DNA of 64,000 nt from Streptomyces sp. R28. GTDB taxonomy: Bacteria; Actinomycetota; Actinomycetes; Streptomycetales; Streptomycetaceae. Within the stretch, counting starts at the first letter, position 1; each line of letters begins with the position of its first letter. Below the pieces are notes generated by a model that saw only the letters and a program-made list of their open reading frames with translations, did no database searches and had not been told where the DNA came from. Of this stretch, positions 33,255 to 40,105 are shown piece after piece. The position numbers were made by a program, and so were the translations under genes. Where the stretch lies: positions 4,763,001 to 4,827,000 of the forward strand of contig NZ_CP163439.1 of assembly GCF_041052385.1 (NCBI RefSeq), in the 5' to 3' direction.

Positions 33255-34355
33255 TCAGTGCGCGATGTCCGCGTAGCCCTCGACCGCGCGCGGGTCGCGC
33301 GGGCCCGGGCCGATGTAGCGCGCGGAGGGGCGCACGAGGCGGCCGGTGCGCTTCTGTTCCAGGATGTGCGCCGACCAGCCCGCCGTACGGGCGCAGGTGA
33401 ACATCGACGTGAACATGTGCGCCGGGACCTCCGCGAAGTCCAGCACGATGGCGGCCCAGAACTCGACGTTCGTGGCCAGGACCCGGTCCGGACGGCGCGC
33501 GTGGAGCTCCGCCAGGGCCGCCTTCTCCAGGGCCTCGGCGACCTCGAAGCGGGGAGCGCCCAGCTCCTGGGCGGTGCGGCGCAGGACCCGGGCGCGGGGG
33601 TCCTCGGCGCGGTAGACGCGGTGGCCGAAGCCCATGAGGCGTTCGCCCTTGTCGAGGGTCTGCTTCACATACGCGTCGGCGTCGCCGGTGCGCTCGATCT
33701 CCTCGATCATGTGCAGGACGCGGGAGGGGGCGCCGCCGTGCAGCGGGCCGGACATGGCTCCTACGGCGCCGGAGAGGGCGGCGGCCACATCCGCGCCGGT
33801 GGACGCGATGACGCGGGCCGTGAAGGTGGACGCGTTCATGCCGTGCTCGGCGGCGGACGTCCAGTAGGCGTCGACGGCGGCCACGTGCTTGGGGTCGGGC
33901 TCGCCCCGCCAGCGGATCATGAAGCGCTCGACGACGGACTGGGCCTTGTCGATCTCGCTCTGCGGAACCATCGCCAGGCCCTGTCCGCGGGCGGACTGGG
34001 CGACGTAGGAGAGGGCCATGACCGCGGCCCGGGCCAGGTCCTCCCGGGCCTGCTCCTCGTCGATGTCGAGAAGCGGTTTCAGTCCCCACACGGGGGCCAG
34101 CATGGCGAGCGCGGACTGGACGTCGACGCGGATGTCGCCGGAGTGCACGGGGATCGGGAAGGGTTCGGCGGGCGGCAGGCCGGGGCGGAACGCGCCGTCG
34201 ACCAGCAGGCCCCAGACGTTGCCGAACGAGACGTGGCCGACCAGATCCTCGATGTCGACGCCCCGGTACCGAAGAGCGCCGCCCTCCTTATCCGGTTCGG
34301 CGATCTCCGTCTCGAACGCGACGACTCCCTCGAGTCCGGGTACGAAGTCGGACAT
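33255..34355 (-). CDS. Citrate synthase 2 (citrate synthase-like protein)
   Basis: This 366-residue member of the type II citrate synthase family would condense acetyl-CoA with oxaloacetate, or propionyl-CoA in methylcitrate-type relatives. Conserved segments are LRYRGVDIEDLV near the start, the catalytic-site motif SGPLHGGAPSRVLHMI, and GFGHRVYRAEDPRARVLRR around the second active-site His. The short length and sequence type match the second citrate synthase of Streptomyces, which lies near pdxH in S. coelicolor as here. The 241 bp between it and the kinase start have no clear feature. It diverges from pdxH. Confidence 0.9.
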   Translation of the reverse strand: MSDFVPGLEGVVAFETEIAEPDKEGGALRYRGVDIEDLVGHVSFGNVWGLLVDGAFRPGLPPAEPFPIPVHSGDIRVDVQSALAMLAPVWGLKPLLDIDEEQAREDLARAAVMALSYVAQSARGQGLAMVPQSEIDKAQSVVERFMIRWRGEPDPKHVAAVDAYWTSAAEHGMNASTFTARVIASTGADVAAALSGAVGAMSGPLHGGAPSRVLHMIEEIERTGDADAYVKQTLDKGERLMGFGHRVYRAEDPRARVLRRTAQELGAPRFEVAEALEKAALAELHARRPDRVLATNVEFWAAIVLDFAEVPAHMFTSMFTCARTAGWSAHILEQKRTGRLVRPSARYIGPGPRDPRAVEGYADIAH

Positions 34356-34545
34356 CAGGCGGCTCCTCGTGATGTGTGCGACGGATGGGTTGTGGGTGGG
34401 ACGACCACATGTCGTCGGCAGAGATCGGGACGTACGCCGGTGGATCCACGGTCACGAACTCGGGGACTCGCGGTCCGGGGCGTACCCCTGTGATGCCCCG
34501 CGGGGTCGGCGGTCATCCAACTGCGACGACATCAGAACGATATCT

Positions 34546-34586
34546 CTGAGTGCCACCTTTGGGGAGGCCTCGCGGCACTCAGTGCC
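34546..34586. promoter_or_regulatory. Overlapping inverted and direct repeats upstream of pdxH
   Basis: CTGAGTGCC at 34546-34554 pairs with GGCACTCAG at 34574-34582. The latter is part of the palindrome GGCACTCAGTGCC (34574-34586). The same GAGTGCC half-site therefore occurs three times in 41 bp. This lies in the 291-bp citrate synthase-pdxH divergent region and looks like a cooperative operator. Confidence 0.5.
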
Positions 34587-34646
34587 ATGCCAGGAGGAAA
34601 CGACACCGTACCGGACGGCGCCCGCCGCATACGGCAAGATGACCGC

Positions 34647-35336
34647 GTGACCGACCGAGACGCCGTGCCCCTCGATCCCGCCGAGCCCGTCCCCGACCCC
34701 GCCGCCATGCGCAAGCACTACCGGGCCGAGGGCCTCGCCGAGGCCGACCTGGCAGCCACTCCGGTGGAACAGTTCGCGCGCTGGTTCAAGCAGGCCGCGG
34801 CACAGGCCCACCTCTTCGAGCCGAACGCGATGATCGTCTCCACGGCGGACGGCGAGGGGCGGCCCAGCTCCCGCACGGTGCTGCTGAAGCAGTTCGACGA
34901 GCAGGGCTTCGTCTTCTACACCAACTACGACTCCCGCAAGGCCCGCGACCTCGCCGAGAACCCGTACATCTCGCTCCTGTTCCCCTGGCATCCGATGGCC
35001 CGCCAGGTCATCGTCACGGGCGTGGCGCGGCGCACCGGTCGCGACGAGACGGCCGCGTACTTCCGCACCCGCCCGCACGGCTCCCAGCTCGGCGCCTGGG
35101 CCAGCGCCCAGTCCACGGTCGTCGCCACGCGCGCCGACCTCGACGCCTCGTACGCCGAGCTGGCCGCGCGCTATCCCGAGGGGGAGCAGGTGCCGGTGCC
35201 GCCGCACTGGGGTGGTTTCCGGGTGGCGCCGCAGGCGGTGGAGTTCTGGCAGGGCCGGGAGAACCGGCTGCACGACCGGCTGCGGTATGTGGCGGAGCAG
35301 GACGGGAGCTGGCGGGTGGAGCGGCTCAGTCCGTGA
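34647..35336 (+). CDS. pdxH: Pyridoxamine/pyridoxine 5'-phosphate oxidase
   Basis: This 229-residue FMN enzyme oxidises pyridoxine or pyridoxamine 5'-phosphate to pyridoxal 5'-phosphate. Family segments are all present: AAMRKHYRAEGL, MIVSTADGEGRPSSRTVLLK (FMN binding), FVFYTNYDSRKARDLAENP, and the substrate/FMN motif near the end, WGGFRVAPQAVEFWQGRENR with LHDRLRY. The GTG at 34647 gives the conserved start; an in-frame ATG at 34587 would add 20 residues and lies at the edge of a repeat that looks like an operator. It may be regulated through those repeats. Confidence 0.93.
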   Translation: MTDRDAVPLDPAEPVPDPAAMRKHYRAEGLAEADLAATPVEQFARWFKQAAAQAHLFEPNAMIVSTADGEGRPSSRTVLLKQFDEQGFVFYTNYDSRKARDLAENPYISLLFPWHPMARQVIVTGVARRTGRDETAAYFRTRPHGSQLGAWASAQSTVVATRADLDASYAELAARYPEGEQVPVPPHWGGFRVAPQAVEFWQGRENRLHDRLRYVAEQDGSWRVERLSP

Positions 35337-35348
35337 GCGGTGGGGCCG

Positions 35349-35906
35349 TCAGATCTTGCCCATGAGCAACGCGGTGTCGTGGCCCTCCAGGAACCGGGCT
35401 GTGCGGGCCCGGAACTCGTCGCTGAGAGCGGGCCAGTTCCAGAACTTGAAGCCGAGGTGGGCGAAGGCGTAGGCGTGGTCGGCCCATCTCCAGGCGGGCA
35501 GGGGGACGGATCCGGCGCAGCCGGGACAGTCGACGTCGGCGGCACCCGTCTCGTACCAGGCGTTCATGGCGGTACCGAAGCGCGGCGTGACCTCGCCCTC
35601 CACGGTCGTGGTCTGCCCGCAGCGCGGACAGGTCACCGTGTTCGCCGTGACGTGGGTGCTGTAGAAGACCTGGTGTCCGGTGTGGACGACGAGGCCCTCC
35701 GGCGCGCCCCAGCGGGCGTGGGCCACCGCCTTGTGCCAGTCGGGGCCGGGCGGGTGGGCCGGGTCGTCTCCCAGCGCCCAGCCCGGCTCGGCTTGTGCGA
35801 GCACGATGCCCTCGGCGACCAGCCACTCGATCACGCGCTCCGCGAGGCGTGGCGCGTCCTGCGGCGGCGCGTCGAGGTCGACGATCGTCTGAAAAGTGTC
35901 CCCCAT
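35349..35906 (-). CDS. Conserved hypothetical protein with paired CxxC motifs
   Basis: This 185-residue protein is of unknown function. The centre contains CPRCG and CPGCA about 40 residues apart, which together could hold one zinc ion as a zinc-ribbon-like knuckle. The C-terminal half has several aromatic residues (WRWADHAYAFAHLGFKFWNW). There is no signal peptide or membrane helix. It converges on pdxH with only 12 bp between the stops. It lies downstream of the atu-like operon's TetR gene but is separated by a tandem repeat. I recognise similar Streptomyces proteins only as uncharacterised. Confidence 0.8.
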   Translation of the reverse strand: MGDTFQTIVDLDAPPQDAPRLAERVIEWLVAEGIVLAQAEPGWALGDDPAHPPGPDWHKAVAHARWGAPEGLVVHTGHQVFYSTHVTANTVTCPRCGQTTTVEGEVTPRFGTAMNAWYETGAADVDCPGCAGSVPLPAWRWADHAYAFAHLGFKFWNWPALSDEFRARTARFLEGHDTALLMGKI

Positions 35907-35934
35907 GCCCGAACCGTAAGCCCCACCACTGACA

Positions 35935-36003
35935 ACGCCTCAGCCCGGCGCCTCAGCACAACGCCTCGGCCCGGCGCCTCAGCCCAGCGCCTCAGCCCAG
36001 CGC
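35935..36003. repeat. Tandem repeat at the 3' end of the TetR gene
   Basis: Five degenerate units built on CGCCTCAGCCCAG (13-14 bp) run from the intergenic space into the last codons of the TetR regulator. The two units next to the gene are identical, which suggests recent slippage. Confidence 0.65.
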
Positions 36004-36606
36004 TCCTTCCAGCAACACCGCCCACTGCGCCACCACCCTCTCCCGGCGGGCGGCGTCGTCCGTGAGGAGGTTGGCCAGGCCCAGGCCGCGGGCCATGTCG
36101 AGGAGGCCCTGGACCGTTTCGCGTACGCCGGGGCGGGACTCGTCCGCGCCCAGCAGGTCCACCGCGATGTGGTGGGTCTCCCGGCCCACCCGGGCCTCCA
36201 GTTCGGTGACCCTCGGGCGCAGCTGCTCCTCGTTCGACGCGGCCACCCACAGGTGCAGGGCGGCGCGGAAGAGCGGGCCGGTGTAGAGGTCGACGAGGGC
36301 GGACACGACCGCGCGCCGGTCGCCCGCGGCACCCTGCGGGAACAGGGCGCGCAGGGCGAGGGAGCGTTCCTCGGCGACGTACTCGACCGCCGCGGTGAAG
36401 AGGTCCTCGCGGGTCGGGAAGTGGTGCTGGGCGGCGCCGCGGGAGACTCCGGCGCGTTCGGCGACGACGGAGACCGTGGAGCCCGCCCAGCCGTGCTCGG
36501 CGAGGCAGGCCACGGCGGCTTCCAGGAGCCGTTGCCGGGTGGCCCGGCTGCGGTCCTGTTTGGGGACGCGGTCCACGCGGTCGCCGGCTGTGCTCACACC
36601 ACCCAT
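35992..36606 (-). CDS. TetR/AcrR family regulator (atu-like operon)
   Basis: This 204-residue repressor-type protein has an N-terminal TetR helix-turn-helix domain (ATRQRLLEAAVACLAEHGWA, AERAGVSRGAAQHHFPTRED at about 24-70) and a ligand-binding helical domain with no specific match. Its start overlaps the enoyl-CoA hydratase-like gene by 13 bp, so it is the last gene of the eight-gene leftward operon and probably autoregulates it. The Pseudomonas atu cluster is also controlled by a TetR repressor, AtuR. A likely operator is the palindrome at 46270 in front of the first gene. The inducer is presumably a CoA-ester intermediate. Confidence 0.9.
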   Translation of the reverse strand: MGGVSTAGDRVDRVPKQDRSRATRQRLLEAAVACLAEHGWAGSTVSVVAERAGVSRGAAQHHFPTREDLFTAAVEYVAEERSLALRALFPQGAAGDRRAVVSALVDLYTGPLFRAALHLWVAASNEEQLRPRVTELEARVGRETHHIAVDLLGADESRPGVRETVQGLLDMARGLGLANLLTDDAARRERVVAQWAVLLEGALG

Positions 36607-37328
36607 TCGGGATCCCGTCTTTCGAGGAAGGCCGTCATCCCCTCGCGGGCCTGCGCGCAGGAGAACAGCCGGGCCGAGAGCGCGGTCAGGTCGGCCGCGT
36701 CCCGGTCGAAGGTCTCCAGCACCCTAGCCGTGAGCAGCGCCTTCGTCTCGGCCAGGGCCTGGGGGGAGGCGCGGCGCAGACCGTCCAGGACGGGGGCCAG
36801 CGTCTCGTCGACGTCCTCGCCCTCCGCCGTGAGCAGGCCCATGCGGGCGGCCTCCGGCGCGGTGAAGCGTTCGCCGGTGAGGTAGTAGCGGGCCAGGGCG
36901 CGGGGGTCGGTGCGGGGCAGGAGCGGGAGGGAGATGACCGCCGGGGCCACTCCGATGCGGACCTCCGTGAAGGCGAAGGTGGCTTCCCGCGACGCTGCCG
37001 ATATGTCGCAGGCGGCGAGCAGGCCCAGGCCGCCCGCGCGCACGTGGCCGTTGACCCGGGCGACCACGGGTTTGGGCAGTTCCACGATCTGCCGGAGCAG
37101 CGCCACCAGTCCGTCGGGGGGCGGGGGGTCGCGCAGGTCGGCGCCCGCGCAGAAGGTGTTGCCGGTGTGGGTGAGGACGATGGCGCGTACGCCGGCGTCC
37201 TTGGCGCAGTCCGTCAGCGCGTCGGTCAGCTCGCCCACCAGCGCCGCCGAGAGCGCGTTGCGGTTGTCCGGGGAGTCCAGGGCGAGGGTCTCCACGGCAC
37301 GCGCGCGTGTACGGCCGATCAGTGTCAT
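36594..37328 (-). CDS. Enoyl-CoA hydratase/isomerase family protein
   Basis: This 244-residue crotonase-fold protein has the oxyanion-hole segments NTFCAGADLRD (about 57-67) and AGGLGLLAACD (98-108). In the standard hydratase alignment the first catalytic Glu of GGGxEL falls on Gly102 here, while the second Glu, Glu122 in FTEVRIGV, is present. A single acid suffices for some crotonases, so the reaction may be an atypical hydration, isomerisation or thioester hydrolysis. It overlaps the upstream ligase gene by ATGA. In atu/liu-type pathways the gene in this position hydrates the carboxylated enoyl-CoA. That role is inferred from context. Confidence 0.87.
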   Translation of the reverse strand: MTLIGRTRARAVETLALDSPDNRNALSAALVGELTDALTDCAKDAGVRAIVLTHTGNTFCAGADLRDPPPPDGLVALLRQIVELPKPVVARVNGHVRAGGLGLLAACDISAASREATFAFTEVRIGVAPAVISLPLLPRTDPRALARYYLTGERFTAPEAARMGLLTAEGEDVDETLAPVLDGLRRASPQALAETKALLTARVLETFDRDAADLTALSARLFSCAQAREGMTAFLERRDPEWVV

Positions 37329-38902
37329 GTGGCCTCCTTGAGTGCCCGCAGCTCGCGGCGCAGGATCTTGCCGGAGGCGGCTCGCGGGACTCCGTCGATG
37401 TAGGTGACCTGGCGGACGCGCTTGTAGGGGGCGACGCGTTCGGCGACGTACATCATGACCTCTCCTTCGGAGAGGTCGGCGGCGGACGGCTGGCGGACCA
37501 CGTAGGCGTGCGGGACTTCGTTGCCGTCGTCGTTGTAGACGCCGATCACCGCCGCGTCCGCGATGCCGGGGTGGGTGAGCAGGAGTGCCTCCAGTTCGGC
37601 GGGGGCCACCTGGAAGCCCTTGTACTTGATGAGTTCCTTGACGCGGTCGACGACGAACAGCCAGCCGTCGGCGTCGACATGGCCGACGTCGCCGGTGTGC
37701 AGCCAGCCGTCGGGGTCGATCATCGCGGCGGTGGCGTCGGGGCGGCCGAGGTAGCCCTTCATGACCTGGGGGCCGCGGATGAGGATCTCGCCGGACTCGC
37801 CGATGCCGAGGTCCTTGTCGGGGTCGTCGAGGGAGACGATGCGCATCTCGGTGCCGGCGATGAGCCTGCCGACGGTTCCGGCGGGCGCGTCGTTCATGGC
37901 GTCCAGGGGGACGACGTGGGTGCCGGGGGACAGTTCCGTCATGCCGTACGCCTGGCCGACCGGCGGCAGGCCCAGGCGCTGCGAGCAGGCGGCCGCGAGC
38001 TTCGCGTCCAGGGGCGCGGCGGCGCTGACGATGTACTTCAGCGACGACAGGTCGTACTGCGCGACCAGCGGGTGCTTGGCGAGGGCGAGGACGATCGGCG
38101 GGGCCACGTACAGGCCGGTGATGCGGTGGTTCTGGATCGCCGCGAGGAAGGTCTCCAGGTCGAAGCGGGGCAGGACGACGACCGTCGCGCCCAGCCTCAG
38201 GGGCGCGTTCATCAGGGCGGTCAGGCCGTAGATGTGGAAGAAGGGCAGCACGGCGAGGATGCGGTCGCCGGGGCCGGCCGGGATGACGGATTCGAGCTGG
38301 GCGAGGTTGGTGGCGATCTGCCGGTGGGTGAGCATCACGCCCTTGGGTATGCCGGTGGTGCCCGACGAGTACGGCAGGGCCGCGACGTCCGTCACGGGGT
38401 CGATGTCGGTCTGCGGTTCGGGGGCCGCGGACGCCAGCATGTCGACGAGTGAGCGGTGTCCGGGTGCGCTGTCGCAGACGAAGATCTCCCGGACCCCGCC
38501 GGAGAGTTCGGCGGCCCGGCGTGCCGCCTGGAGCAGCGGCGAGACGGTGACGATCCAGCGGGCCGCCGAGTCCTTCAGCTGCTTGGCGAACTCCTCGGGC
38601 GTGGCGAGCGGATGCACGGTGGTGACGGAGGCACCCGCGCGCGTGGCCGCGTAGAAGGCGGTCGGGAAGGCGACGGTGTTGGGGCTGTGCAGGGCGAGGA
38701 CGTCTCCCTTGCGGACGCCCGCCTCGGCGAGGCCGGCGGCGATGCGCCGGTGGAAGCGGTCGAGCTGTTCGTACGTGAGGGTGGTGCCGTCCGTGCCGTC
38801 GATGAGCGCGGGTGCGTCACCGAATACGGCGGCCCGGCCCAGTACGGCTTCGTGGATGGGGAGTTCTACGGCCGGGACGTCTGCGTACTCGCTGCGGAAC
38901 AC
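37325..38902 (-). CDS. 4-coumarate/cinnamate-type CoA ligase
   Basis: This 525-residue adenylate-forming ligase has the signature PYSSGTTGIPKGVMLTH, the aromatic motif GQAYGMTELSP, hinge motif DGWLHTGDVGHVDADGW, and the C-terminal lysine in PRAASGKILRRELR. The GTG at 38902 (MFRSEYADVPAVELP) is chosen because AGGAGGAACC lies just before it; a longer in-frame start has no ribosome site. The sequence resembles the S. coelicolor cinnamate:CoA ligase (SCO4383), which activates cinnamate and 4-coumarate. In the operon it would start catabolism by activating an imported acid. It is separated from the upstream dehydrogenase by 36 bp, the largest gap in the operon. Confidence 0.92.
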   Translation of the reverse strand: MFRSEYADVPAVELPIHEAVLGRAAVFGDAPALIDGTDGTTLTYEQLDRFHRRIAAGLAEAGVRKGDVLALHSPNTVAFPTAFYAATRAGASVTTVHPLATPEEFAKQLKDSAARWIVTVSPLLQAARRAAELSGGVREIFVCDSAPGHRSLVDMLASAAPEPQTDIDPVTDVAALPYSSGTTGIPKGVMLTHRQIATNLAQLESVIPAGPGDRILAVLPFFHIYGLTALMNAPLRLGATVVVLPRFDLETFLAAIQNHRITGLYVAPPIVLALAKHPLVAQYDLSSLKYIVSAAAPLDAKLAAACSQRLGLPPVGQAYGMTELSPGTHVVPLDAMNDAPAGTVGRLIAGTEMRIVSLDDPDKDLGIGESGEILIRGPQVMKGYLGRPDATAAMIDPDGWLHTGDVGHVDADGWLFVVDRVKELIKYKGFQVAPAELEALLLTHPGIADAAVIGVYNDDGNEVPHAYVVRQPSAADLSEGEVMMYVAERVAPYKRVRQVTYIDGVPRAASGKILRRELRALKEAT

Positions 38903-38938
38903 GGTTCCTCCTCGCGACACGGTGCCGTACGGATGCCG

Positions 38939-40105
38939 TCAGTACGACTTGGGCAGGCCAAGAGTCTGGTGGGAGACGTAGTTGAGAATCATCTCCCGGC
39001 TCACCGGAGCAATACGAGACACGCGCGCGGCGGTTATCAACGAGGCCAGTCCGAATTCGCGGGTGAGGCCGTTTCCGCCGAGGGTGTGCACGGCCTGGTC
39101 GACCGCCTTCACGCAGGCCTCCCCGGCGGCGTACTTCGCCATGTTGGCGGCCTCGCCGGCGCCCACGTCGTCTCCGGCGTCGTACAGGTGGGCGGCCTTC
39201 TGCATCATCAGGCGGGCCAGTTCGAGGTCGATGTGCGCCTGGGCGAGGGGGTGGGCGATGGCCTGGTGGGCGCCGATGGGGGCCTTCCAGACGGTGCGGT
39301 CGCGCGCGTACTCGACGGCACGCGCGAGGGCGTACCGTCCCATGCCGATCGCGAAGGCGGCCGTCATGACGCGTTCGGGGTTGAGGCCGGCGAAGAGCTG
39401 GAGGAGGCCCGCGTCCTCGTCGCCGACGAGCGCGTCGGCGGGGAGCCGTACGTCGTCGAGGGTCAGCTCGAACTGCTTCTCGGCGGCGGCGAGTTCCATG
39501 TCGATGCGGTGGCGTGTGAAGCCTTCCGCGTCGCGCGGGACGATGAAGAGGCAGGGCTTGAGGCTGCCGGTGCGGGCGTCTTCGGTGCGGCCGACTATGA
39601 GGGTGGCGTCGGCTGTGTCGACGCCGGAGATGAAGACCTTGCGGCCGGTGAGCAGCCAGTCGCCGGTGTCCGGGTCGCGGCGGGCCGTGGTGGTGATGCG
39701 GTGGCTGTTGGAGCCGGCGTCGGGTTCGGTGATGCCGAAGGCCATGGTGCGGGTGCCGTCGGCGAGGCCGGGGAGCCAGTGCTGCTTCTGGGCGTCGGTG
39801 CCGAAGCGGGCGATCACTGTGCCGCAGATCGCCGGGGAGACGACCATCATGAGGAGGGGGCAGCCTGCCGCGCCGAGTTCTTCGAGGACGAGGGAGAGTT
39901 CGGCGATTCCGCCGCCTCCGCCGCCGTACTCCTCGGGGAGGTTGACGCCCAGGTAGCCGAGTTTCGCGGCCTCGGACCAGAGTTCCCCGGGGTGGCGGCC
40001 CTCACCGACGATCCTGGTGATGTAGTCGCGTCCGTACCGCTTTCCCAGCTGGGCGACGGCGGCGCGCAGGGCTCGGTGCTCGTCCGTTTCGATGATGGCG
40101 CTCAC
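38939..40105 (-). CDS. Acyl-CoA dehydrogenase (atu/liu-like operon)
   Basis: This 388-residue flavoprotein dehydrogenase has GITEPDAGSNSHRITTTAR for flavin contact, FISGVDTADATLIVGR, and the C-terminal VHTLGGNGLTREFGLASLI. Its position between the carboxylase alpha subunit and the ligase matches the citronellyl-CoA or isovaleryl-CoA dehydrogenases of atu and liu clusters, but the substrate is unproven. The GTG at 40105 overlaps the carboxylase stop as GTGA. The N-terminus holds a run of glycine (YGGGGGGIAE). It would make the alpha,beta-unsaturated CoA ester that the carboxylase uses. Confidence 0.9.
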   Translation of the reverse strand: MSAIIETDEHRALRAAVAQLGKRYGRDYITRIVGEGRHPGELWSEAAKLGYLGVNLPEEYGGGGGGIAELSLVLEELGAAGCPLLMMVVSPAICGTVIARFGTDAQKQHWLPGLADGTRTMAFGITEPDAGSNSHRITTTARRDPDTGDWLLTGRKVFISGVDTADATLIVGRTEDARTGSLKPCLFIVPRDAEGFTRHRIDMELAAAEKQFELTLDDVRLPADALVGDEDAGLLQLFAGLNPERVMTAAFAIGMGRYALARAVEYARDRTVWKAPIGAHQAIAHPLAQAHIDLELARLMMQKAAHLYDAGDDVGAGEAANMAKYAAGEACVKAVDQAVHTLGGNGLTREFGLASLITAARVSRIAPVSREMILNYVSHQTLGLPKSY

